From JAJEFO01 sp965221845 (GTDB lineage Bacteria > Pseudomonadota > Alphaproteobacteria > Rhodobacterales > Rhodobacteraceae): a stretch of DNA of 64,000 bases. The translations under genes were made by a program, and so were the position numbers. The stretch spans positions 620,001-684,000 of the forward strand of contig OZ244919.1 in the NCBI GenBank assembly GCA_965221845.1, given 5' to 3'. Every line of letters starts with the position of its first letter. Position 1 is the first letter of the stretch. Positions 1-7,321 of this stretch are shown here, piece after piece. Under the pieces are notes generated by a model. That model was given only the letters and a program-made list of their open reading frames with translations. It ran no database searches and was not told the DNA's origin.

Positions 1-907
1 CGATGTTCACCGCCCATCCCCTGCGAAGCTCCTGCGCCACGCGGCGCGCAATGACCTTGGGCACGCCGAACTCCATTTTCCGGAAACTGCCGACCGGGCG
101 GATCAGCTCGCCGGATATCGCCGGATCGTGGAGCGTTGCGGTCGTCTGCAGCATGTCGGGCGCCTCGACGAGGGCGTCCACGAGAATGCCGGGCACATGG
201 ACGTCATGAGGGCGCAGCGAGCCGTCCTGCGCCACCTGCCGCACCTGCGCGATTACGGTTCCGCCGCAATTGTGCGAGGCGAGCGCCATCTCCATCGCGC
301 CGAGATAGGCGCCCTCGGAACTGAATCCCAGATTGCCGCGCCCGTCGCCGGTCGTGGCGCGGATTATGGCGACGTCCGGGCGAAGCGCGGCGAAGTACAG
401 CCAGTCCTCGCCCTCGAATTCAACGCGCTTCACGATGGGCTCGGCGGCGGCGGCGGCGTTCATGGCGCCGCCCTCCTGGTCGGGGTCCACGAACGTGTCC
501 ATGCCGACCTTGGTGAGAACCCCGGGGCGATGCCCCGCGCCTTCCCGCAGCATGTCAAAGACGACGCCCGAGGGCAGGTTGTACGCCTTGACCTCGTTCG
601 AGGCGATCATCTGCCAGATGAGCGGCGGATCGGAGCTGGACGGGCCGGACGGATAGCTGCCGCCTATGATCCTCGCCAGGCATCCGGCCTTCGCGACATG
701 GTCCACGCCCTTGACGCCGAACATGTCCCCGGCCGCGATCGGGTGGATCGTCGTCAGGTTCCTCGGGGACCCTTCGGCCTCGAACCGTTCGCCGATCGCC
801 TGGAGCACCAGGTCGGGGCAGCACAGGCCGCTCGAGGCGTTGACGGCCACGACCGCGTCGTCCTGGATCAGCCCGGCCGCATCGGCTGCGCTCACCTGCT
901 TTGTCAA
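1..907 (-). CDS. YdiF/Pct-type acyl-CoA:acetate CoA-transferase (3' end outside window)
   Basis: The minus frame from a TTG at 907 runs open to the left edge, giving about 302 residues. The translation begins MTKQVSAADAAGLIQ and includes TFVDPDQEGGAMN, DWLYFAALRPDVAIIRATT and NCGGTVIAQVRQV, which match the N-terminal domain of single-chain acetate or propionate CoA-transferases. That family moves CoA between acyl-CoA and a short carboxylic acid in the cytoplasm. Its catalytic glutamate lies in the C-terminal half, outside the window. I chose TTG because GGGGAGG sits five to eight bases upstream and no ATG or GTG lies near the family's usual N-terminus. It is divergent from the aldo/keto reductase, and the gap holds two palindromic operators. 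The acyl substrate cannot be read from sequence. Confidence 0.85.
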   Translation of the reverse strand, partial: MTKQVSAADAAGLIQDDAVVAVNASSGLCCPDLVLQAIGERFEAEGSPRNLTTIHPIAAGDMFGVKGVDHVAKAGCLARIIGGSYPSGPSSSDPPLIWQMIASNEVKAYNLPSGVVFDMLREGAGHRPGVLTKVGMDTFVDPDQEGGAMNAAAAAEPIVKRVEFEGEDWLYFAALRPDVAIIRATTGDGRGNLGFSSEGAYLGAMEMALASHNCGGTVIAQVRQVAQDGSLRPHDVHVPGILVDALVEAPDMLQTTATLHDPAISGELIRPVGSFRKMEFGVPKVIARRVAQELRRGWAVNI

Positions 908-938
908 GACAGCCTCCCCGAGTGAGCCGCCGCAAGAA

Positions 939-954
939 GTAACCGTCTGGTTAT
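939..954. promoter_or_regulatory. Palindromic operator, copy 1 (GTAACC-N4-GGTTAT)
   Basis: A dyad with one mismatch from perfect symmetry lies just upstream of the CoA-transferase start. It matches the perfect palindrome at 1039-1054. Six-base half-sites with a four-base gap are typical of dimeric HTH repressors such as TetR-type proteins. The cognate regulator is not in the window. Confidence 0.6.
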
Positions 955-1038
955 CGGAAGCATGCCAAGCCCGAAGTGCCGAGACAAGCCCGGAACGCCC
1001 AAAAAGCCGACACCGAGGCCCGAAGGCCTTCCCAGCAG

Positions 1039-1054
1039 GTAACCGGCGGGTTAC
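1039..1054. promoter_or_regulatory. Palindromic operator, copy 2 (GTAACC-N4-GGTTAC)
   Basis: A perfect 6+4+6 dyad lies 28 bases upstream of the aldo/keto reductase start and 100 bases from copy 1, measured centre to centre. Its position on the reductase side of a divergent intergenic region, with copy 1 on the transferase side, suggests that one regulator controls both genes. Confidence 0.65.
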
Positions 1055-1082
1055 ATTTTGGACGGAATTGGAGGAACCGGCA

Positions 1083-1901
1083 ATGAACGTATTTTTCCAG
1101 AAGACCAATCAGCGCGCCTTCGGCACCTTTCCGCTGCAGGGAGACGTCGCAAGACAGGCGATTCTCGCCGCGGCCGAGGTCGGATACCGCGCATTCGACA
1201 CGGCGCAGATGTACGGCAACGAGGCCGAGGCCGGCGAAGCGCTGAAGGCGACGGGCATTCCGCGGGAGGACCTCTGCATCACGACCAAGGTCCATCCGGA
1301 CAATTTCGGCGAGGACAGGTTCATGGCCTCGGTCGAGCGGAGCCTGAAGGCGCTGCAGGTCGATCGCGTCGATGTCCTGCTGCTGCACTGGCCCCAGAAG
1401 GACGGCAGCGTCGCGTCGTCACTGAAGCTCCTGCAGGCGGCCCGCGACCGGGGGCTCGCGGGCGACATCGGCGTCTCGAACTACACGGTCCAGATGATGA
1501 GGGACGCGAAGTCCATCGTCGACGCGCCGATCGTGACCAACCAGGTCGAGTTCCATCCGCTCCTGAACCAGGACCGTCTCCTCGCCGGCGCGAACGAGGT
1601 CGGGATCCCTCTCTCGTCCTATTGCTCCGTCGCTCGCGGCGAGGTGTTCAGGCATCCCGAGTTCGCCGAGATCGGCGCCGCGTACGGGAAGACCGCGGGA
1701 CAGGTGGTGCTGCGCTGGATCGTCCAGAAGGGCGTGAGCGTGAACACGATGTCGACGAAGCCGGAGAACATCCGGGCGAATTTCGACATCATGGACTTCA
1801 CGCTTTCGAGCGTGGACATGGCGCGGATCGAGAGGCTCACCGCGACAGGCTACAGGATCGTCGGGAAAGACCTGGTGCCGTGGGCGCCGGACTGGGACTG
1901 A
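1083..1901 (+). CDS. Aldo/keto reductase
   Basis: This 272-residue protein has the AKR catalytic tetrad in its expected order: D39 and Y44 (FDTAQMYGNE), K69 (ITTKVHP) and H102 (LLLHWPQ). It also has the GVSNYTV strand and a C-terminal cofactor region (STKPENIRANFD). AKRs are soluble NAD(P)H-dependent TIM-barrel oxidoreductases that interconvert carbonyls and alcohols, and the sequence resembles the 2,5-diketo-D-gluconate reductase branch. The ATG at 1083 is preceded by GGAGGAACC, so the much longer open frame upstream is not used. The gene is divergent from the CoA-transferase across a region with two matching operators. The GMC oxidoreductase follows in the opposite orientation. The substrate is unknown. 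Confidence 0.88.
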   Translation: MNVFFQKTNQRAFGTFPLQGDVARQAILAAAEVGYRAFDTAQMYGNEAEAGEALKATGIPREDLCITTKVHPDNFGEDRFMASVERSLKALQVDRVDVLLLHWPQKDGSVASSLKLLQAARDRGLAGDIGVSNYTVQMMRDAKSIVDAPIVTNQVEFHPLLNQDRLLAGANEVGIPLSSYCSVARGEVFRHPEFAEIGAAYGKTAGQVVLRWIVQKGVSVNTMSTKPENIRANFDIMDFTLSSVDMARIERLTATGYRIVGKDLVPWAPDWD

Positions 1902-1966
1902 TCCCGCCCGGCCGTTCCGGGAGAGGCGGATCCCGTCCGGATCCGGTTCCCGAGGCGGGATCGCGG

Positions 1967-3568
1967 TCAGCGGTTGCCCCGGATCATGTCGCTTGCCTTC
2001 TCGGCGATCATGATCGTCGGCGCATTGGTGTTCGATCCCACGAGGCTCGGCATGATCGAGCTGTCGCAGATGCGTATCCCGTCGAGGCCGCGCACGCGGC
2101 ATTGCGGGTCGACCACCGACATTCCGTCGCTGCCCATCCTGCACGTGCCGGTCGGATGGTACGAAGTGCGCCCGTACTGGCGTGCATAGGCCTCGTGGTC
2201 GGCCTGCGTCTTCACGCCGTCATCCGGAAACCGGACCGCCCTGATGTGCTTCCTCAGCGAGGGCTGCGAAAAGATCTCCCGGCTGATCTTCACGCCTTCG
2301 ACGCTGGTCCTGAGATCGTCCGGCTCGGCCAGGAAATTCGGATCCACGACAGGCGGCGCGGACGGGTCGGCGGAGCGCAGCCGCACGGTGCCGCGGCTCC
2401 TTGGCCTGAGCGTGTAGGAATTGAGCGTGATGCCCGACGAGCCCTTCGGGACGCTGGGAACGCCGGCCTCGGCTCCGGCGCCCGCAAGGAAGTGGAACTG
2501 CAGGTCGGGCACCGGCCCGCCTTCGCCGGCAAACCAGAAGGCGCCGCCCTCGACCACGTTGGAGGTGACCGGGCCCGAGCGGAACAGGACGTATTCGATG
2601 CCAGCCCAGAGCGCCCAGTGAGGCTTGCTGTACCTGTCCAGGCTGGCGTGCCCGTCCAGCTCGGCCACGATGTCGATGCCGAAGTGGTCGTTCAGGTTCT
2701 CTCCGACGCCCGGCAGGTCGTGCACGACGTCGATTCCGTGACCGCGCAGGTGCGCTGCAGGCCCGACGCCAGAGAGCATCATGACCTTCGGAGTCCCGAT
2801 CGCCCCGGCGGTCACCAGGATCTCGAGCTCCGCCCGCACCGACCTGCGTCCGCGGCCCGCGGAGTACGCGACGCCGACGGCGCGCGCGCCCTCGAACCTG
2901 ATGCGCTCGACGAGGCAGCCGGTCTCAACGGCCAGGTTCGGCCGGCCCACGGCCGGCCTCAGGTAGCCGACGGCTGCGGAGCAGCGCCGGCCGTTCCTGG
3001 TCGTGGTCTGGTAGACGCCGCACCCGGCCTGGACCGGCCCGTTGAAGTCCGGGTTGTAGGGAATTCCGAGCTCCTGGCACGACTGCACGAACGCGCGCGT
3101 CGTCGGCTGCGGATCGGGGATGTTCGAGACCGCGAGCGGACCGTCGGTCCCGTGCCAGTCGCCCGAAAGGACGGCATTGCCTTCCGAGCGCAGGAAATGC
3201 CGCTGCACGTCCCTGAACGCCCAGCCGTCACAGCCCTCCCGCTCCGCCCAGCGGTCGTAGTCCGCCGGGTTGCCGCGCGTGAAGACCTCCGCGTTGATTG
3301 ACGATCCGCCGCCGATCACCCGTGCCTGCGCATAGGCGATCTCACGGTTGTTCGCGTGCTTCTGCGGCGCCGTCGCAAGGCCCCAGGTATGGGGTCCGTC
3401 CGTCATCTTCGCGAAGCCGACAGGCATGTGAATGAGCGGATGCCGGTCCCTGCCGCCGGCTTCGAGGAGGAGAACCTGCACGTCCGGATCCTCGCTCAGC
3501 CTGCTCGCCAGGACGCAACCCGCCGACCCGCCGCCAACAATCACGTAATCGTATCCCGCCTCCCGCAT
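1967..3568 (-). CDS. GMC-family FAD oxidoreductase (choline/alcohol dehydrogenase type)
   Basis: The 533-residue product is the normal length for the glucose-methanol-choline family. An N-terminal FAD-binding Rossmann motif (VIVGGGSAGCVLASRL, residues about 9-24) and the signature RVIGGGSSINAEVFTRGN near residue 85 are clear. The C-terminal catalytic segment has the His in YHPTGTCRMG and the Asn in SNTNAPTIMIAEK. Such enzymes oxidise alcohols to aldehydes or ketones. There is no signal peptide, so it is probably cytoplasmic. It converges on the aldo/keto reductase, which may act on the same class of substrate, but the sequence does not identify that substrate. Confidence 0.92.
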   Translation of the reverse strand: MREAGYDYVIVGGGSAGCVLASRLSEDPDVQVLLLEAGGRDRHPLIHMPVGFAKMTDGPHTWGLATAPQKHANNREIAYAQARVIGGGSSINAEVFTRGNPADYDRWAEREGCDGWAFRDVQRHFLRSEGNAVLSGDWHGTDGPLAVSNIPDPQPTTRAFVQSCQELGIPYNPDFNGPVQAGCGVYQTTTRNGRRCSAAVGYLRPAVGRPNLAVETGCLVERIRFEGARAVGVAYSAGRGRRSVRAELEILVTAGAIGTPKVMMLSGVGPAAHLRGHGIDVVHDLPGVGENLNDHFGIDIVAELDGHASLDRYSKPHWALWAGIEYVLFRSGPVTSNVVEGGAFWFAGEGGPVPDLQFHFLAGAGAEAGVPSVPKGSSGITLNSYTLRPRSRGTVRLRSADPSAPPVVDPNFLAEPDDLRTSVEGVKISREIFSQPSLRKHIRAVRFPDDGVKTQADHEAYARQYGRTSYHPTGTCRMGSDGMSVVDPQCRVRGLDGIRICDSSIMPSLVGSNTNAPTIMIAEKASDMIRGNR

Positions 3569-3719
3569 CTACCCGGCCCCGCAGGAAGCGCTCTGCGCGG
3601 GCGGGCCGCTTTCGCCGGCAGGCGCGAACGGGGTCCGGCCCGCTGCGGGGTCGGCGGCGTGCGGCCTCCGCGGCGGCGCGCAATGACGTTGCGATCGGTG
3701 CATCGAGCCCTGGCCCCTC

Positions 3720-3930
3720 TACAACGTGACGTCCAGATCCGCTTGGCCGCCTGCCGAAACAGCTCTTCCGTCAGGAGCCGCTCCTGGATGTTGTCCCAGT
3801 CGCGTCCGTCCGGGTAGCCGCCCACCATCAGGATGTCCTCGGAGCAGTCCACCATCTCGCGGCTCACCCCGGCCGGAATCACGATGACGTCGCCGACGCC
3901 GCCCTCCGGAGGGGACGGCGCGGACTGCCA
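3720..3930 (-). pseudogene. C-terminal fragment of a cupin-domain protein
   Basis: Read on the minus strand, this stretch gives GDVIVIPAGVSREMVDCSED, then ILMVGGYPDGRDWDNIQ and a short helix. That is the last beta strands and tail of a cupin of the type ending VVGAYPDGRDWD. The N-terminal half, with the metal-binding HxH strand, is missing. In its place, immediately upstream at about 3915-4093, is an IS-end sequence that recurs at 36.5-36.7 kb. The tail also loses frame after about 3735. I read this as a gene truncated by an IS insertion followed by deletion. Confidence 0.65.
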
Positions 3931-4093
3931 TGCGCGAACGGCGCCCGCCGGGCCAAGATACGCGACATTCCGCCAAATCTGGGCCCTCCGGAATCGCCCC
4001 GGACGCCTGCCGGGCCCGGCTCCGGCACGCCGGCCGAAGCGGAGGACTGGCCACGGCCGCCGGAACCGCGATAATTGTGCAAGAGGCTCCTCT
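3915..4093 (+). mobile_element. IS terminal fragment (repeat of 36555-36725)
   Basis: The stretch ending GCGATAATTGTGCAAGAGGCT is a diverged copy of the sequence ending at about 36725, in the same orientation. At 36.5 kb the copy follows directly on the C-terminus of a DDE transposase, so this is best read as the 3' non-coding end of the same IS type without its transposase. It separates the cupin fragment from the small membrane-protein gene. Confidence 0.6.
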
Positions 4094-4149
4094 GTCAAGT
4101 CCCCCCGTTCCACTGTTCCACTGGGTGTATCCCAATTGCTGCCACCGGG

Positions 4150-4179
4150 TTGACGCCCGCACGTGCGGATGACTATAGT
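4150..4179 (+). promoter_or_regulatory. Sigma-70-like promoter with a palindrome in the spacer
   Basis: TTGACG (4150-4155) and TATAGT (4174-4179) are separated by 18 bases. The spacer contains the perfect 12-base palindrome CCGCACGTGCGG (4157-4168), which is well placed to act as an operator. The -10 box ends only seven bases before the ATG at 4187, so transcription should start at or next to the start codon and give a leaderless or nearly leaderless mRNA. The paralogous gene at 27.6-28.0 kb has the same arrangement. Confidence 0.6.
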
Positions 4180-4186
4180 CCGGGGC

Positions 4187-4465
4187 ATGAGCGCCGCGCC
4201 GGACATCCACGCACTTGCCCGGCAGGTCGCCGTCCTGGAGGAACGAATGAACACGATGCAGGCCGACCTTTCGGCATCGCTTGAGCGCAGCAACGCAGCC
4301 TTCGAGAGGCTGCGGGCGGACATGGCCAAGCGCGATGCCGAGAGTGCCAAGCGCGAGACCCGGATGCTGCTCGCGGTCGGCGGAATGATCGGCCTCGCCG
4401 TCGCCGTTCTCGGCGCGGGCTTCGCCTTCCTCGGCGTCCTGATCGGCCTGCCGGGATCATCCTGA
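4187..4465 (+). CDS. Small coiled-coil protein with a C-terminal membrane anchor
   Basis: The 92-residue product starts MSAAPDIHALARQVAVLEER, continues as a heptad-rich helix to about residue 60 and ends in one hydrophobic segment (GGMIGLAVAVLGAGFAFLGVLIGL). The layout recalls XhlA-like and DUF1640-like proteins, but I do not recognise the family. I prefer the ATG at 4187 to the upstream ATG at 4163 because the -10 box ends at 4179, and because the paralogue at 27631-27960 starts at the equivalent point (MSDEPETHALARQVAVLEER). A broken exported-protein gene follows 50 bases downstream. The function is unknown; self-association through the coiled coil at the inner membrane is likely. Confidence 0.65.
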   Translation: MSAAPDIHALARQVAVLEERMNTMQADLSASLERSNAAFERLRADMAKRDAESAKRETRMLLAVGGMIGLAVAVLGAGFAFLGVLIGLPGSS

Positions 4466-4515
4466 TCGGCCTGAGGATCACGGCAGCGCGTGCTGGCCTT
4501 TGGAGGAGACAGACC

Positions 4516-5170
4516 ATGAAACGCTTCACCACCCCCCCCCCCTAAGCACCTGACGACACTGGCCGCCGCATAGGCGGCCCTGACGCTGGCCCTGCCGGCA
4601 GGGGCGCAAACCGGCACCATCTTCCATGACGTCGGCGGCACCAGCTGGGACAATCCCCAAACCACCCTGACGGTCTTTGGAAGCGGTGATGTCGAGACCA
4701 AGGACCTGACCATCGAGGCCCTCGCGTGGCCGGCCACGGTTCCCTTCGGGGTGGGCGACCAATCGGGGTGCACGCGCTCCGGTGGGCGGTGGGAAAACGG
4801 AAGTTGGATCCCGGCCCCCAAAACCCAGCTGGTCGCCTTCCACAATGCGAGCGGCAAATACACCGGCGGCCAGCCGGTCGCCACGGCCTGCCGATACTAT
4901 GCCGAGGGCGAATGGAAGACCGCCACCGGCATGTTCACCGTCCGCATCTGGGGCAAGCTGTGTCTCAAAGGCCCTACCAATGTGCAGCGCTGCTGGGCCT
5001 TGCAGAAGCCGTCCCCGCCCACGGGCTTTCTTGCCGTTGCCAAGTTTGCCGGCTACCGGGCCACCTTCGCCCCCGGCCCGCACTGTGGCCCGGCTCGCAC
5101 GCTTGAAGGACTTGAAAACCTCGCCTCCTATGCCGAGTGGTGCGACTTCACGGTCGATAACCGCCCCTGA
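4516..5170 (+). pseudogene. Broken gene for an exported, cysteine-containing protein
   Basis: The ATG at 4516 follows a strong TGGAGGAGAC ribosome site but reaches TAA at 4543, just after an 11-base C tract (4532-4542). The frame one base over continues as a signal peptide (KHLTTLAAA, a TAG at 4571, then AALTLALPAGAQTG). It then encodes about 190 residues of a secreted protein ending EWCDFTVDNRP at 5170. Two lesions are therefore present: a homopolymer frameshift and an in-frame TAG in the signal peptide. The mature part has several Cys (SGCTRSG, TACRYYAE, KLCLKG, VQRCWAL, HCGPA, EWCDF), suggesting disulfides in the periplasm or outside. I do not recognise the family. Slippage in the C tract alone would not restore it because of the TAG. 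Confidence 0.6.
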
Positions 5171-5822
5171 CCGCGGTCAGATCAGACACAGACACACACA
5201 CCAGGGCGGCCGGCGGGTCGCCCCCTGGCGTCGCGGCCCTCGCAAACCTGGCCGTTGCTCACACGCCAGCGGCCGCCCGCGCGTCGGCCAGCTCCATCCC
5301 GGCGTCCACCAGTGACTTGAGCGCCCGCGCCCGCATGGCGATGTCCGCCTGGCAGGTCCGGCCCGCGCGCCGCCGTCGGCCTCTGCAGGCACCGGGCGAC
5401 AGGGCTTGCCGGGCCTCCGGTGCCGCTCCGTCGGCCTGCCACATTCCGGGCAGTCGGGCGTCGGGGGCTCCGCGGCCTCCGGGCCGTCCGGCTCGCTCAT
5501 AAGAGGTCCCGGGACCACGGCCGCGCCCGCGGCCGCGCCGTCACGCGCGCAGGCGGTCCTCATCGCGTCCCCGAAGCGTCCTTTCCCGCCGGACCCCCCC
5601 CCCTTTTCGGCATTCCATCGCTTCGGGATCACGGAATCCCGGCCCGCCGCCCTTGCCGCGCATTGGCCGCCTCTCCCGCTCTCCCCGGCCGCGCGGCGCC
5701 GGCCGGCAGGCATGAAGGGCGGATCCGGGTCATGCCGGGAAGGCTGGCGCGCGCCCTGTCAGGGCGGCGGATGCGCGCGCGATGCCGAAGTCCCTGAACC
5801 GCCAGCCCATGCCGGAAGCTTG
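5171..5822. other. 652 bases without a convincing gene
   Basis: This gap lies between the broken exported-protein gene and the phosphoribosyltransferase. It has a short CA-rich stretch (about 5183-5203) and a 10-base C run (5594-5603). A minus-strand frame across 5177-5713 contains CPECGRPTERH, a possible zinc knuckle, but its composition is low-complexity and it has no recognisable domain, so I do not call it. Confidence 0.4.
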
Positions 5823-6455
5823 CTAGCCGGAGCGCGGCGACAGCGGAAAGGCGCGCGCCGGATCATAGGTCTCGAAGCTCGAGAGAGCCTGCGCATCGCA
5901 TTCCGCCTGCCAGTCCGTGCCCGGCTGGATCGCCGTGACCACCGCGAACCGCTCCCGCAAGGCGTTCGCTCGCGTCGTCCCTTCCATCGCGATCGCCACC
6001 AGCCCGGCGACAACGCCGTCCTGGCGCTCCACGAGATCGATCGCCGCCTCCATGGTCCCGCCGGTTTCGATCCACTGATCGGCAAGCAGCACGCGCGTGC
6101 CCGGCGCGAAGGCGGGCACGCGCATCTCCATGTCCTGCGTCCGGCCCGAGTAGTTGGTGAAGCTCACCCGGTCGGTCGCAACGCAAAGCTTCCCGGCCTT
6201 CCGGATCGGCAGGAACCCGACATGGCGCCTGGCCGCGAGCGCAGCCCCAACGACGAATCCCATCGAGTCGAGACCTCCGACCACGTCGAATTCGATGCCG
6301 CCAAGATCGTCCAGGAGATCGCTCAGGAGATCCTGAAACGCCCTCTGGTTGATGTAGATCGAGGTCGGGTCCAGCCATGCGAACCGCGTCCCCTTCGTGT
6401 TCGGCGCCATCAGGCCGAAATACCACCGCCCGTCGCGAGGCCCCTTTTCGTTCAT
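5823..6455 (-). CDS. PRPP-binding phosphoribosyltransferase (adenine PRTase-like)
   Basis: The 210-residue protein carries a type I phosphoribosyltransferase PRPP loop, RVLLADQWIETGGTMEAA at residues 121-138. It is preceded by the hydrophobic core strand FDVVGGLDSMGFVVGAALA (about 57-75). Type I PRTases transfer ribose-5-phosphate from PRPP to a base, usually in purine or pyrimidine salvage. The ATG overlaps the stop of the upstream BtpA-family gene as ATGA, so the two are probably co-translated. The pair is divergent from an ABC importer and a cytosine-deaminase-like gene, which supports salvage of an imported base or base-like molecule. The residues seen do not reveal base specificity. Confidence 0.82.
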   Translation of the reverse strand: MNEKGPRDGRWYFGLMAPNTKGTRFAWLDPTSIYINQRAFQDLLSDLLDDLGGIEFDVVGGLDSMGFVVGAALAARRHVGFLPIRKAGKLCVATDRVSFTNYSGRTQDMEMRVPAFAPGTRVLLADQWIETGGTMEAAIDLVERQDGVVAGLVAIAMEGTTRANALRERFAVVTAIQPGTDWQAECDAQALSSFETYDPARAFPLSPRSG

Positions 6456-7228
6456 CTCCCGTCTCCCGATCTGTCCGCCACATCCAGCAGGCGCCGCAGC
6501 CGCCTGGGATCGATGTCGTAGAAGTTGTCCTCGTGATTGATGCCGGTCGCCACCATGAAGGCGTCGGCCTCGGCATGGCGCGCCGCGTTCTCCGGCGTGA
6601 TGCCGGAAGCCAGAGCCAGCGGACTGTCCCCGGCCGCCGCCCGGAAGGTGGCGATCTTCCTGTCGTCGGCCTCGACGCCTGTCGCCGGACCGGAGGTGCA
6701 GACCACGTCCATCCAGTCGCGGGCGATCTCCGCCGCAAGCCCATACGCCGCAGGATCGACCGGGCGCTGCTTCTTGAACGCCGTCCCGCCGAAATACAGC
6801 CCGTCCCACCCGGAGCGCGCTGCGAGGATCTCGCGCGCCTCGGCCTGGTCGGAGGCCCGTTCGTCAATCCGCGCGTCATCCGCCCAGTAGGCCTCCGCGC
6901 GACAGCCCTCCGCCTGCAGCGCCGCCAGTTGCGGAAACGCCCCGAGACCGGTCACCGCGAGGAAGTTCAGCCCCAGCCACAGCCCCGGCCGCGCCGCCCG
7001 CACCTCGCGCACGATCGGCAGGAACTCCTCCACGCCGAAGTCGTGGTTGATCAGGAAGCACCCCGGCGCCCCCTCGCCGCTCAGCACGTCGACATTGGCA
7101 AGCGTCCTCGCCGTGTCGAGCACATGGATCACCGGCAGCACCACGGGACCGCGACACCCGAAAATCGACCGGAACTCGGCTCTGTCCACCTGCTGACCCT
7201 CGCCGCATGTTTCCCGCAGTGCATGCAT
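6452..7228 (-). CDS. BtpA/SgcQ-family protein
   Basis: The 258-residue product contains PVIHVLDTARTLANVDVLSG, FLINHDFGVEEFLPIV, GWDGLYFGGTAFKKQRPVD and SGPATGVEADDRKI. It also has the C-terminal MVATGINHEDNFYDIDPRRL. These match the TIM-barrel BtpA/SgcQ family, named for a photosystem I biogenesis factor and an uncharacterised sugar-operon protein. Its real reaction is unknown to me. The start is the ATG at 7228, and the stop overlaps the PRTase start (ATGA). Only 93 bases separate it from the divergent substrate-binding protein gene at 7322, so that short gap must hold both promoters. Pairing with a PRTase argues for a role in handling a nucleobase- or ribosyl-type substrate. Confidence 0.78.
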   Translation of the reverse strand: MHALRETCGEGQQVDRAEFRSIFGCRGPVVLPVIHVLDTARTLANVDVLSGEGAPGCFLINHDFGVEEFLPIVREVRAARPGLWLGLNFLAVTGLGAFPQLAALQAEGCRAEAYWADDARIDERASDQAEAREILAARSGWDGLYFGGTAFKKQRPVDPAAYGLAAEIARDWMDVVCTSGPATGVEADDRKIATFRAAAGDSPLALASGITPENAARHAEADAFMVATGINHEDNFYDIDPRRLRRLLDVADRSGDGR

Positions 7229-7321
7229 CCCGGCCGAACGCCCGGGAACCGGGTTGCAGGCCGGCGCGTTCCGCCTCATAAAAGCGCTCTCAGGAGCACC
7301 GGATACGCATGGAGGGTGGAG

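Noticed and set aside
128..925. Plus-strand frame of 265 residues over the CoA-transferase
   Set aside because: It is the antisense shadow of a minus-strand gene with clear family motifs; high G+C keeps reverse frames open.
5177..5713. Minus-strand 178-residue frame with CPECGRPTERH
   Set aside because: Low-complexity Arg/Pro/Ala translation, no supporting ribosome site and no domain; the apparent zinc knuckle is only two Cys and a His.
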